Shown here: in pieces, positions 1-7,108 of the stretch | Numbering within the stretch: the stretch's first letter is position 1 | Layout of the letters: each line of letters opens with the position of its first letter | Source of the DNA: Geobacteraceae bacterium | Lineage (GTDB): Bacteria; Desulfobacterota; Desulfuromonadia; Geobacterales; Geobacteraceae | Length of the DNA: 19,535 bases | Assembly: GCA_012797715.1 (NCBI GenBank) | Contig: JAAZOO010000356.1 | Location: 1-19,535 of the forward strand | Direction of reading: 5' to 3' | Translations under genes and position numbers: made by a program | Notes under the pieces: generated by a model | The model's database searches: none | What the model was told of the DNA's origin: nothing | The model's input: only the letters and a program-made list of their open reading frames with translations

Positions 1-1191
1 GTAGGCGTAGTTCAGGACGTCGTCGCTGGTGTTGCCGGCGATGTCCAGGTGCTGTTCGAGCACCACCCTGTCCTGGGTCAGGGTGCCGGTCTTGTCCGTG
101 CAGAGGATGTCGATGGCGCCGAAGTTCTGGATGGAGGGGAGGCGCTTGACGATGACCTTCTTTTTCGCCATGGTCAGGGCCCCCTTGGCCAGGTTCACCG
201 TCACGATCATGGGGAGCATCTCGGGGGTGAGCCCCACCGCCACGGAGAGGCCGAAGAGGAGGGCCTCGATCCAGTTCCCCTTGGTCATTCCCACGATGAA
301 GAAGACGGCGCAGACCATGACGGTCATGAAGCGGATCATGAGCCAGGTGAAGGAGCGGACCCCGATGTCGAAGCTGGTCTCTTCCCGTTTTTCCGCCAGA
401 CGCTCGGAGATGGAGCCGTAGACGGTCCGGGCTCCGGTGTTGACCACCACGCCGCGGGCCGTGCCGCTGGTCACGGTGCTGCCGAGAAAGCAGGCGTTGG
501 TCAGTTCCAGGACCGACTGCTCGGCAGCCCTGGCGGGTTCCGCGGTCTTCTCCACGGCCATGGACTCCCCCGTGAGCGACGACTCGCTGACGAAGAAATC
601 CTTGGCGGCCAGAAGCCGCAGGTCCGCCGGGATGATGGAGCCGGCGTGGAGCAGGACGATATCCCCGGGAACGACCTCGGAGATCCTGATCTCGGTCTCC
701 GCGCCCTCGCGCACGACCAGGGTGCGGGACTGGACGCGCCGCCCCAGGGCCTCGACGGCCTGGTTGGAGCGTCGATCCAGGATATAGGAGAGGCCGACGC
801 TGAGGAGGATCATGGCGCCGACGATGACGGTCGACTTGAGCTCGCCGATGGCGCCAGACACGATGGCGATCAAGAGCAGCTGGATCACCAGGGGGCTTTT
901 GCAGCGCTCCAGCATGTCCCCCCAGAGGCCGAGCCGCTGGGCATGGGGCATCTCGTTGGGGCCGTACTCGTCCAGGCGGTTCTCGGCCTCTTCGCCGCTC
1001 AAACCGTGGTAGGCGGCGCCGAGCTCGGCCAGGGCCTCAGGGGCGTGGAGAGCGCACAGCCGCGCCAGGCGCCGCTCGTGGTCGCCCGCGGGACGGGATG
1101 CGGCTATGGTTCGGGTTGTGGAGGGTGAGTCCTGCGGAAATTCCGGCATGGCCTTCCCGGAAAGTCCGGGAAGGAAGAATGGTCTTTTCAT
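1..1191 (-). CDS. mgtA: Magnesium-translocating P-type ATPase, N-terminal part (cut by window edge)
   Basis: Seen: an open minus-strand frame of 397 codons from ATG at 1191 that runs off position 1. It has the P-type ATPase landmarks in order: an N-terminal cation-ATPase domain, early membrane segments (about residues 95-135), the actuator-domain loop SLTGES (TGES at 207-210), membrane segments around 290-320, the ion-site helix motif TPEMLP (322-327), and the phosphorylation loop CTDKTGTLTQD with the acceptor Asp366. Known: TPEMLP, followed by KRLPSIQNFGA and DILCTDKTGTLTQD, is typical of the MgtA/MgtB group, which imports Mg2+ across the inner membrane using ATP. Family proteins are about 900 residues, so the nucleotide-binding domain and last helices lie outside. 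AGAGG seven bases upstream supports this start; Met15 is a weaker alternative. A possible leader ORF and promoter lie upstream. Confidence in the family is high; the Mg2+ substrate is by motif only. Confidence 0.9.
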   Translation of the reverse strand, partial: MKRPFFLPGLSGKAMPEFPQDSPSTTRTIAASRPAGDHERRLARLCALHAPEALAELGAAYHGLSGEEAENRLDEYGPNEMPHAQRLGLWGDMLERCKSPLVIQLLLIAIVSGAIGELKSTVIVGAMILLSVGLSYILDRRSNQAVEALGRRVQSRTLVVREGAETEIRISEVVPGDIVLLHAGSIIPADLRLLAAKDFFVSESSLTGESMAVEKTAEPARAAEQSVLELTNACFLGSTVTSGTARGVVVNTGARTVYGSISERLAEKREETSFDIGVRSFTWLMIRFMTVMVCAVFFIVGMTKGNWIEALLFGLSVAVGLTPEMLPMIVTVNLAKGALTMAKKKVIVKRLPSIQNFGAIDILCTDKTGTLTQDRVVLEQHLDIAGNTSDDVLNYAY

Positions 1192-1251
1192 GGTTCGCCT
1201 CTCTGTGGAGCCGCGGCGGAAAACGCGGGCGGCCGTGGGCGAACCGGAGGG

Positions 1252-1389
1252 CTATGCCTGCACGGGGCCGGGACGGTTCACTGCACGCGCCGCTGAACGA
1301 AACCGCTTCGCTCCAGGGTCGTCAAGTTCTGTCTGCACTGTCTCTTTCTGCATGTGGTGCGTGCAACTGCCGCCGTCCTTGTCGTTCAC
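1252..1389 (-). CDS. Possible 45-codon leader ORF upstream of mgtA
   Basis: Seen: a GTG-started frame of 45 codons plus TAG, ending 60 bases before the mgtA ATG. It is preceded by a perfect AGGAGG seven bases from the start (1397-1402) and by a promoter-like TTGACA about 55 bases upstream. The predicted peptide is polar, starts VNDKDGG, and ends NRPGPVQA; it has one Cys and two adjacent His, and no membrane segment or signal peptide. I recognise no family. A longer in-frame ATG start at 1509 exists but lies upstream of the putative promoter and has no such ribosome site. Inference: it may be a translated leader controlling mgtA, as Mg2+-transporter genes in enterics are controlled by short, proline-containing leader peptides, or it may be a chance frame. 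There is no sequence similarity to MgtL. Confidence 0.35.
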   Translation of the reverse strand: MNDKDGGSCTHHMQKETVQTELDDPGAKRFRSAARAVNRPGPVQA

Positions 1390-1419
1390 AACAATTCCTC
1401 CTGTATGCAATTTTTCGCA

Positions 1420-1448
1420 AAGGTAGCTCCGGGTGAGCAGGATGTCAA
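1420..1448 (-). promoter_or_regulatory. Candidate sigma-70 promoter for the mgtA leader
   Basis: On the minus strand a perfect TTGACA (1448-1443) is followed after 17 bases by TACCTT (1425-1420), a poor -10 (3 of 6). Transcription would start near 1413, just before the AGGAGG of the leader ORF. The perfect -35 and correct spacing are seen; activity is inferred. Confidence 0.35.
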
Positions 1449-1708
1449 GCAGTAACCCTGAAAACGGCAGGTGGAGGCCACAGAAGCCGGCATGCTTTGT
1501 TCCCGTCACCGCGGCTTGTGAAGGGAGAAATTCGTGGGGAGGAAACCTCCCGGTACTTTCCGGAGAAAGGGGGATATGCGTCGAACCGGAGTACCCGGGA
1601 GCAGGATTCGGGTTGTCCCGCTGGCGGGAAAAAGAGAAAGGCCGGATCTTTACAGAACAGAGTGGGGTGTTACCCTTCTAGGAGACAAAAGAACATAAGG
1701 AGGACGAC
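1449..1708. other. Intergenic region between mgtA leader and dodecin gene
   Basis: No convincing gene. It holds a run of small perfect hairpins on the plus-strand side: GGGAGG/CCTCCC around AAA (1537-1551), CTTTC/GAAAG (1556-1569) and CCCGC/GCGGG with a two-base loop (1618-1629). These could structure the dodecin 5' leader, but they match no riboswitch class I know. In particular, the FMN, Mg2+ (M-box) and cyclic-di-GMP consensus cores are absent. No confident promoter for the dodecin gene was found. Confidence 0.4.
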
Positions 1709-1927
1709 ATGCACTACGGAGAAGAGAGGGTGTACAAGAAGATCGAAGTGATCGGGGTCTCCAAAAAGGGGATCGAGGAAGCCATTCAGGCGGCCCTGGC
1801 CAAGGCCCACAAGACCCTGGAGCGGGTCTCCTGGTTCGAGGTGGAGGAGATTCACGGACATGTGGGGGACGACGGGCTGGTGAGCGAGTACCAGGTGATT
1901 CTCAAGGTGTGCTTTGCGCTGAAGTAG
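1709..1927 (+). CDS. Dodecin family flavin-binding protein
   Basis: Seen: 72 codons with a perfect AAGGAGG seven bases before the ATG. The protein has the small beta-alpha-beta-beta dodecin pattern: KKIEVIGVSKKGIEEAI, then WFEVEEIHGHV, then YQVILKVCF. Known: dodecins assemble as hollow cytoplasmic dodecamers that bind flavin pairs (bacterial forms often FMN or riboflavin, as storage or buffering). Stacking uses a conserved Trp in the first beta hairpin, which fits Trp42 here. The length (about 65-75 aa) is normal for the family. The gene stands alone and converges on pgi. Its TAG stop lies inside a GTAGGGGCG palindrome of the intergenic repeat family. The exact flavin bound cannot be told. 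Confidence 0.92.
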   Translation: MHYGEERVYKKIEVIGVSKKGIEEAIQAALAKAHKTLERVSWFEVEEIHGHVGDDGLVSEYQVILKVCFALK

Positions 1928-1947
1928 GGGCGGCCCTGTGGCCGCCC
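1924..1947 (+). repeat. Palindromic repeat copy 1 (GTAGGGGCG type), between dodecin and pgi
   Basis: GTAGGGGCG followed by a hairpin with perfect 8-bp arms GGGCGGCC/GGCCGCCC (1928-1935 and 1940-1947) and a CTGT loop. The TAG in its first bases is the stop codon of the dodecin gene. It matches the two hairpins near 3579-3634 in design (GTAGGGGCG...TGTG...CGCCC). It has no T-tract, so it is not a classic terminator, although it sits where two convergent genes end. Confidence 0.7.
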
Positions 1948-1971
1948 TCACGGGGTTCATGGCAGGACTTG

Positions 1972-3546
1972 CTACTGCAAGCCGAACCTGCTGGTTGTGA
2001 AAGGGTTCTTCTTTTCCATGCGGATCCCATGGTCTTCGTTTGCGGCGGCGTGGAGGAGTATCCGGAAGACGGTCTCCTCCGCATCCGACGCGCCGACAGC
2101 GGCAGCGATCTCTTCGGCTGTCATGGATTTCCCCCCCTGTGAGCGGAGAAACGTCACGATTTCCCCTTGCAGCTTCACTACCGCTCCTGCCGCCTTTTTC
2201 CCCGCCTCGACGCCGGGCTGGTGGTAGGCGTTGATCCCCACCAGCGAGGCGTAGTAGCCGACCGCCCGCTCGTAGAGGGCGATGAGCGCTCCCACAGTGC
2301 GCGCATCGAGCCTTTCGACGGTGATGGTGAGGGATTCCCGTGCGTTTTCCGCCAGGGCGCGACGTGTCCCCTGGAGAAATCCGCTCAGGTAGTCGCCGCT
2401 GGTTACCTCCGGGTCAACGTGCAGGGATTTCCCCTCCCTGTCCTTCAGCACCTCGATGAAGGTGACGAAGAAATTGTCTACTCCTTCCCGTAATTGCTGG
2501 ACAAAGGCGTGCTGGTCGGTGGAGCCCTTGTTGCCGTACACCGCGATCCCCTGGTGGACGACCGCGCCGGACAGGTCCTTCTCCTTGCCCAGGGATTCCA
2601 TGACCAGTTGCTGCAGGTAGCGCGAAAAGAGGAGCAGCCGGTCCTTGTAGGGGAGGATCACCATGTCCTTCGCGCCGGTGCCGCCCGTGGCGTGGTGCCA
2701 CATGAGGGCGAGCCGGATGGCCGGGTTGGTGCGGCTGTTGGGCATGCGGGTGAGGGAATCGCAGAGGCGGGCCCCTTCCAGCAGGGCGTCGATATCGATC
2801 CCCTGGAGCGCTGCCGGAAGGAGACCCACGGCCGAGGTCACCGAGGTGCGGCCGCCGACCCAGTCCCACATGGGGAAGCGGGCCAGCCATCCCTGTTCCC
2901 GTGCCATCCGGTCCAGTTCGCTTCCCGCTCCGGTGACGGCAGCGGCATGCCTGGGGAAATCGATGCCCGCCCGACGGTAGGCTTCCGCGGCCTCCAGCAT
3001 GCAGTTGCGCGTTTCCCTGGTGCCGCCGCTCTTGGAGATGACCAGGGTCAGGGTTTCCTTCAGTCCCTCGCCTATCTCCGCCAGGACCCGGTCCATGCCG
3101 TCCGGGTCGGTGTTGTCGAAAAAATACGGTTTCACCGGGTCGCCGGCGTTTCCCAGTGCGTCCGCCAGGAACTGGGGGCCGAGGGCCGATCCGCCGATGC
3201 CGATCAGGAGCAGGCGGGAGAACCTGCCCCCCTTTGCGGGAGCTGTCGCCCCGCTGTGAACCGCGGCGGCGAAATCCTTGATGCCTGCGATGGTTGTCTC
3301 TATCTGCTCCTGTATCTCCCGGGACGGGGCAAGGTAGGGGGTGCGCAGCCAGTAGTGGCCCACCATCCGTCCCTCGTCGGGATTGGCAACAGTGCCGGCT
3401 TCCAGTTCAGCCATGTCCCTGAAGACCTTTACCAGGGAAGGTTCCATACCGTCGAAAAAATCGTCCGGGAAGTTCATGCCGCTGATGTCCAGCATCATGC
3501 CGATTTCCGGGTACCAGGTCAGGTGTTTTTTGTACCGTTCCCACAT
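1972..3546 (-). CDS. pgi: Glucose-6-phosphate isomerase
   Basis: Reaction: glucose-6-P to fructose-6-P in the cytoplasm. Seen: 524 codons with two SIS sugar-isomerase domains. Motifs are GIGGSALGPQFLADAL (from 116), SKSGGTRET (171-179), the PGI signature WDWVGGRTSVTSAVGLLP (227-244), LVMESLGK with the probable catalytic base Glu317, and GSTDQHAFVQQLREG (341-355) with His346 as the ring-opening His. The C-terminal QPGVEAGK motif carries the conserved Lys. Start: ATG at 3546 has GGAGA seven bases upstream, and the protein begins MWERYKKHLTWYP. An in-frame ATG at 3618 would add 24 residues encoded by the intergenic repeat and is rejected. It is the last gene of the gnd-zwf-pgl-pgi run, 84 bases after pgl. 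Length fits the shorter bacterial PGI type (450-530 aa). Confidence 0.96.
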   Translation of the reverse strand: MWERYKKHLTWYPEIGMMLDISGMNFPDDFFDGMEPSLVKVFRDMAELEAGTVANPDEGRMVGHYWLRTPYLAPSREIQEQIETTIAGIKDFAAAVHSGATAPAKGGRFSRLLLIGIGGSALGPQFLADALGNAGDPVKPYFFDNTDPDGMDRVLAEIGEGLKETLTLVISKSGGTRETRNCMLEAAEAYRRAGIDFPRHAAAVTGAGSELDRMAREQGWLARFPMWDWVGGRTSVTSAVGLLPAALQGIDIDALLEGARLCDSLTRMPNSRTNPAIRLALMWHHATGGTGAKDMVILPYKDRLLLFSRYLQQLVMESLGKEKDLSGAVVHQGIAVYGNKGSTDQHAFVQQLREGVDNFFVTFIEVLKDREGKSLHVDPEVTSGDYLSGFLQGTRRALAENARESLTITVERLDARTVGALIALYERAVGYYASLVGINAYHQPGVEAGKKAAGAVVKLQGEIVTFLRSQGGKSMTAEEIAAAVGASDAEETVFRILLHAAANEDHGIRMEKKNPFTTSRFGLQ

Positions 3547-3578
3547 GTCACTGTCTCCATGATTCAACAAATTCTTAT

Positions 3579-3603
3579 GTAGGGGCGAACCTTGTGTTCG
3601 CCC
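3579..3603 (+). repeat. Palindromic repeat copy 2, between pgl and pgi
   Basis: GTAGGGGCG then a hairpin with 8-bp arms GGGCGAAC/GTTCGCCC (3583-3590, 3596-3603). With copy 3 it forms a larger inverted repeat, TGTAGGGGCG at 3578-3587 against CGCCCCTACA at 3626-3635, so the RNA could fold as one long stem carrying two arms. This is the design of bacterial REP/BIME-type intergenic elements. Confidence 0.8.
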
Positions 3604-3610
3604 GTTGATT

Positions 3611-3634
3611 GGGCGCACAGGGGTGCGCCCCTAC
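3611..3634 (-). repeat. Palindromic repeat copy 3, overlapping the pgl stop codon
   Basis: The reverse-oriented partner of copy 2, with 8-bp arms GGGCGCAC/GTGCGCCC (3611-3618, 3623-3630). Read on the minus strand it begins GTAGGGGCG, and its TAG (3633-3631) is the stop codon of pgl. The element therefore truncates or defines the end of that protein, as copy 1 does for dodecin. Confidence 0.8.
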
Positions 3635-4383
3635 ATTTTCCCGTGATGATGCCTCAGGTTTCTTCCAGCGTCTGCATCCAAGAGCCATGTGAGTACCCCT
3701 TTCGTCGGGGCGATCCGTGCCGCAGGATACCGCGCTCTGTCTTCCCCTGCCAGGATTTCCACCACGATATCCGCCTTGCCGGCGCCGGTCACCAGGAACA
3801 GCACGTGGCGCGCGTTGTTGATCACGGGGAGAGTCAGGGTGACCCGGTGGCTTGCCATCTTTTCTACATACACGGCGATTGCAAACCGTTCTTGGAATTC
3901 CCACGCTTCCATCTCCGGGAAAAGCGACGCCGTATGGCCGTCGCTGCCGACTCCCAGAAGGATCATGTCGAATACCGGAATGCCGGTATGGGGAAAGGTG
4001 CGGGACAGTTCCTCCTCGTAGCGGCGCGCGGCCTCGCCGGGCGGAAGCTCTCCCGCAATCCGGTGAACGACCGGCCCCGGCGCCGGCAGCCGGGACAGGA
4101 GAAGTTCAGATGCCATGCGGAAATTGCTGTCCGGATGGTCGGGCGGAACACAACGCTCATCGGCCCAGAAGAGATGCACGGCACTCCATTCGATGTGCGA
4201 TGCGGCCGCCTGCCCCGCGATTTTCCGGAACAGGGGGGCGGGTGAGGAGCCGCCGGACAGCGCCACGGTAAAGCGGTTTCTTTCGCGGATGGCGCGCCGC
4301 GCCCCTTCCAGGAATATCTCCGCCCCCCGGACTGCGGCCAGTTCTGCAGACGGCGCTATTTCTACCTCTCGTTTCCCCTCCAC
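3631..4383 (-). CDS. pgl: 6-phosphogluconolactonase
   Basis: Reaction: hydrolysis of 6-phosphogluconolactone to 6-phosphogluconate, the second step of the oxidative pentose phosphate pathway. Seen, for the 250-aa form: LSGGSSP (42-48), LFWADERCVPPDHPDSN (from 72) and GVGSDGHTASLFPE (from 144), the hallmark motifs of the Pgl/DevB branch of the NagB fold, then VTGAGKAD. Start: three GTG codons are possible. The one at 4383 has GGAGG six bases upstream and gives the usual family N-terminus. The one at 4422 overlaps the zwf stop by four bases (GTGA) and has GGAG nearby. The one at 4434 has a ribosome site too close. I chose 4383, but translational coupling at 4422 is a fair alternative. The C-terminus ends RHHHGKM at a stop codon supplied by the intergenic palindrome, so the last residues may be variable between relatives. 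Confidence 0.93.
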   Translation of the reverse strand: MEGKREVEIAPSAELAAVRGAEIFLEGARRAIRERNRFTVALSGGSSPAPLFRKIAGQAAASHIEWSAVHLFWADERCVPPDHPDSNFRMASELLLSRLPAPGPVVHRIAGELPPGEAARRYEEELSRTFPHTGIPVFDMILLGVGSDGHTASLFPEMEAWEFQERFAIAVYVEKMASHRVTLTLPVINNARHVLFLVTGAGKADIVVEILAGEDRARYPAARIAPTKGVLTWLLDADAGRNLRHHHGKM

Positions 4384-4418
4384 ACACGCCCTCCGGAGAA
4401 CGGACACGGACAAGGTAC

Positions 4419-5933
4419 TCACAGCTCTCTCCACTTCCTCCCGTCCCGCTCCAGGAGCGCCGCGGCCGCATCCGGCCCTTCGCTTCCCGCCCTGTAGAAG
4501 AAAGTGTCCGGCAGCCCCTTCCGGCCTTCCAGCGCCCTGATCACCGGAGAAAGGAGGGACCAGCTCAGATCAACCCCGTCTTCGCGTACAAACAGCATCT
4601 GATCCCCTTCCATGCAGTCCAGGAGCACCCGCTCGTAGGCGCTGAGAGAGACGTCGCCGCGATAGGAAAAATCCAGGTTCACCGGCATCAGGCACATGCG
4701 GGAACCGGGATGCTTGGCCTGGATTTCCAGCTGAATCCCCTCGTCCGGCTGTACCCGCAGCACCAGGGTGTTGGCTTCGATGTCGCCGCCCACGGACCGG
4801 GAAAACATCATGTGCGGGACCGGCCGGAAGCGGATGGCGATCTCCGTCGTCCTCCTTTTGAGCCGCTTTCCGGATCGGAGGTAGAAGGGAACGCCGTGCC
4901 ATCGCCAGTTGTCTATCCATACCTTCAGCGCCGCGTAGGTCGGCACGGCGGAATCAGCGGCAACGCCGCGTTCCTCGCGGTAGCCCCGGATCGAGGCATC
5001 GCTCGACCGGGCATACTGGCCGGTGACCAGGAATTCGTCCAGTCTCTCCAGGGGAAACGGCCGGATCGATTGCAGCGCCTTGGCCTTTTCGTCCCGAACC
5101 CGGCTCGCGGAAAAGAGGGAAGGGGGTTCCATGGCGGTCAGGGCGAGCAGCTGGAACATGTGGTTCTGGAACATGTCCCGGAGGACGCCCGCCTGCTCGT
5201 AGTACCCTGCGCGCTGCTCGATGCCGATGGTCTCGGCCGCGGTAATCTGCACATGGTCGATGTAGCGCCTGTTCCACAACGGCTCGAACAGGGAGTTGGC
5301 AAAGCGGAACATGAGGATGTTCTGCACCGTCTCCTTGGCCAGGTAGTGGTCGATGCGGTACACCTGGCTCTCCCGGAAGGCATCGAGCAGGATGCGGTTG
5401 AGCCGCCTGGACGATTCCAGATCGGTGCCGAAGGGTTTTTCGATAACGATCTTGTTTCGTGCATCCGCTGCCGGCGCAGGCCCGGCCCGGTGCAGGGCAG
5501 AGATGACTTCCCCATAGACAGCGGGGGGAGTGGCCAGGTAGAAGATACGGTTTCCCCCGGTGCCCGCGTTCTCTTCCAGGGGGGGGAGGGTTTCCGAGAG
5601 GACGGCCCGGAGGGATGCCGGATCACCGTAGTCGATGGGCCGGTAGTGAATCAACGCTGCGAAGCGTTGCCAGCACTCGCCGACACACTCTTCCGGAGTT
5701 GCTTCCCGCAGGAGCTCCCGGTAGCGATGGGAATCCATGGCGGTGCGGGCCAGGCCGAGAACGAAGAAACCGCGGGGGAGGAGCTGCTGGCGGAACAGGC
5801 GGTACACGGCCGGAACCAGCTTGCGCCGGGCCAGGTCGCCGGAGGCGCCGAAGATGATCAGGCCGCACGGCTCCGGGATGGTGATACCGCAGGAGTCGGC
5901 AGGGGGGAAGGAGTGTTCGTCGACAGTGACCAT
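4419..5933 (-). CDS. zwf: Glucose-6-phosphate 1-dehydrogenase
   Basis: Reaction: glucose-6-P plus NAD(P)+ to 6-phosphogluconolactone, the entry step of the oxidative pentose phosphate pathway. Seen: 504 residues, normal for the family. The nucleotide-binding loop FGASGDLARRK is at 28-38, IEKPFGTD at 164-171, and the substrate signature RIDHYLAKE at 193-201 (most relatives have G where this has A198 or so). DMFQNHMFQL carries the probable catalytic base His258. The C-terminal domain has the expected YLRSGK motif. The start ATG has GGGGAG about eight bases upstream and lies 15 bases after the gnd stop. The downstream pgl gene overlaps or closely follows, so the run gnd-zwf-pgl is very likely one transcript. 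NADP+ versus NAD+ use cannot be read safely from the sequence. Confidence 0.97.
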   Translation of the reverse strand: MVTVDEHSFPPADSCGITIPEPCGLIIFGASGDLARRKLVPAVYRLFRQQLLPRGFFVLGLARTAMDSHRYRELLREATPEECVGECWQRFAALIHYRPIDYGDPASLRAVLSETLPPLEENAGTGGNRIFYLATPPAVYGEVISALHRAGPAPAADARNKIVIEKPFGTDLESSRRLNRILLDAFRESQVYRIDHYLAKETVQNILMFRFANSLFEPLWNRRYIDHVQITAAETIGIEQRAGYYEQAGVLRDMFQNHMFQLLALTAMEPPSLFSASRVRDEKAKALQSIRPFPLERLDEFLVTGQYARSSDASIRGYREERGVAADSAVPTYAALKVWIDNWRWHGVPFYLRSGKRLKRRTTEIAIRFRPVPHMMFSRSVGGDIEANTLVLRVQPDEGIQLEIQAKHPGSRMCLMPVNLDFSYRGDVSLSAYERVLLDCMEGDQMLFVREDGVDLSWSLLSPVIRALEGRKGLPDTFFYRAGSEGPDAAAALLERDGRKWREL

Positions 5934-5948
5934 GCCGCATCTCCCCTG

Positions 5949-6923
5949 CTATGTGCCCGGCGTATGGGCGGATGCCGGAGCGACTCCGCCTGCGCCTGCT
6001 CCGTGGGCCTTTTCCCCGGAATCCGCGGACAGGACCGCATGCCCGCCGAACTGGTTGCGCAGTGCCGCCAGCACTCTGTCGCCGAAGCTGTCACCGAGAC
6101 GGGAGCGGAATCGCTGGAACAGGGACGCAGCAGTGACCGGTGCGGGCACGCCGCTGTCGATGGCCTGCTGCACGGTCCAGCGCCCTTCGCCTGAATCCTC
6201 CACATATCCCTGAATCGTATCCAGTCCGGGATCCCGACGGAACGCCTTTTCGGCCAGTTCCAGGAGCCAGGAGCGGACCACGCTCCCCCGGTTCCAGAGA
6301 TGCGATACCTCAGCAAGATTCAGGTTCTCCCCGTATGGCGATGCCTTCAGGATGGAGAACCCCTCTCCGTAGGCGGCCATCATGCCGTACTCGATGCCGT
6401 TGTGCACCATCTTCACGAAATGACCCGCCCCGGTTCCCCCGCAGTACAGGTAGCCGTCCTCCGGGGCCAGGGTGCGGAACAGGGGCTCCAGCCGCAGGAA
6501 GTCGTCCCGCTCGCCTCCAACCATGAGGCAGTAGCCTTCGCTGAGCCCCCAGATACCGCCGCTCACCCCCACGTCCAGGTAGCGGATGCCGAGGCGCCCC
6601 AGCTTTTCCGCCCGTCGCAGATCGTCCCGATAGAAGCTGTTGCCGCCTTCGACGACGCAGTCTCCGGACGCGAGGATCGAGGCCAGCCGGTCGATGGAGC
6701 CCTCCACCGCATCCCCGGCCGGAAGCATGAGCCACACCGTCCGCGGCGGTTCGAGCATCTCCGTCATTTCTTCCAGGGAAAAGGCGGGACGCGCCCCTTC
6801 GGCGGCAATTTCCTCCACCTTTCCCGTCGAGCGGTTCCAGGCAACCACCTCGTGGCCGCCGAGCAGCAGCCGCCTGGCCATGTTCATCCCCATCCGTCCG
6901 AGACCGGCGATGGCTACCTGCAT
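5949..6923 (-). CDS. gnd: 6-phosphogluconate dehydrogenase, decarboxylating, short (YqeC-like) form
   Basis: Reaction: oxidative decarboxylation of 6-phosphogluconate to ribulose-5-P. Seen: 324 residues. The Rossmann motif GLGRMGMN is at 7-14 and a coenzyme-binding turn WNRS at 29-32. EGGNSFYRD is at 92-100, DVGVSGGIWG at 117-126 with the substrate-binding SGG, and KMVHNGIEYG at 171-180 with catalytic Lys171 and Glu178. Known: the short class (about 300 aa) lacks the long helical tail of E. coli Gnd and is often NAD-linked. The NRS after the second strand, however, resembles NADP-type enzymes, so the cofactor is open. The last ~25 residues are Ala/Gly-rich and unlike the family core. Start: ATG at 6923 has GGAGG seven bases upstream; a longer frame to 7022 would cover the promoter and is rejected. 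First gene of the pentose phosphate operon. Confidence 0.95.
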   Translation of the reverse strand: MQVAIAGLGRMGMNMARRLLLGGHEVVAWNRSTGKVEEIAAEGARPAFSLEEMTEMLEPPRTVWLMLPAGDAVEGSIDRLASILASGDCVVEGGNSFYRDDLRRAEKLGRLGIRYLDVGVSGGIWGLSEGYCLMVGGERDDFLRLEPLFRTLAPEDGYLYCGGTGAGHFVKMVHNGIEYGMMAAYGEGFSILKASPYGENLNLAEVSHLWNRGSVVRSWLLELAEKAFRRDPGLDTIQGYVEDSGEGRWTVQQAIDSGVPAPVTAASLFQRFRSRLGDSFGDRVLAALRNQFGGHAVLSADSGEKAHGAGAGGVAPASAHTPGT

Positions 6924-6958
6924 GATAGTACCTCCGTGAAATCGTTGTACGGCTTTGG

Positions 6959-6986
6959 ATTGTATCATGGAAACGGGGTCAGGCAA
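6959..6986 (-). promoter_or_regulatory. Candidate sigma-70 promoter of the gnd-zwf-pgl-pgi operon
   Basis: On the minus strand TTGCCT (6986-6981), 16 bases, then TACAAT (6964-6959; 5 of 6 to consensus). Predicted transcription start near 6952, giving an untranslated leader of roughly 29 bases before the gnd ATG. Confidence 0.5.
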
Positions 6987-7108
6987 TGGGAAAGAAACCG
7001 GTGGGGCGGACGTCTCCTGCAAGCGCGGGCGCGTACCAGGAACGTCGGGAGGCGGCGGGCCCTCGATCGGAGCACTTTGGAAAGGAACGGGACAGTGCTG
7101 CGGGAAGG

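Noticed and set aside
49..1128. A 359-codon plus-strand open frame across the mgtA region
   Set aside because: His/Gly/Asp-rich, low-complexity product that is the mirror of the P-type ATPase frame on the minus strand. No family motifs and no ribosome site.
1405..1470. CGCAAAG-containing stretch resembling part of a cyclic-di-GMP (GEMM) riboswitch
   Set aside because: The rest of the GEMM core (GCCAC..GG.CTA and the second stem) is missing, and it overlaps a promoter on the other strand.
2494..3582. A 362-codon plus-strand frame over pgi
   Set aside because: Antisense shadow of pgi, which carries all its catalytic motifs on the other strand.
4710..6194. A 494-codon plus-strand open frame over zwf and gnd
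   Set aside because: Shadow of two unmistakable minus-strand enzymes in high-GC DNA. It crosses their boundary with no motif of its own.
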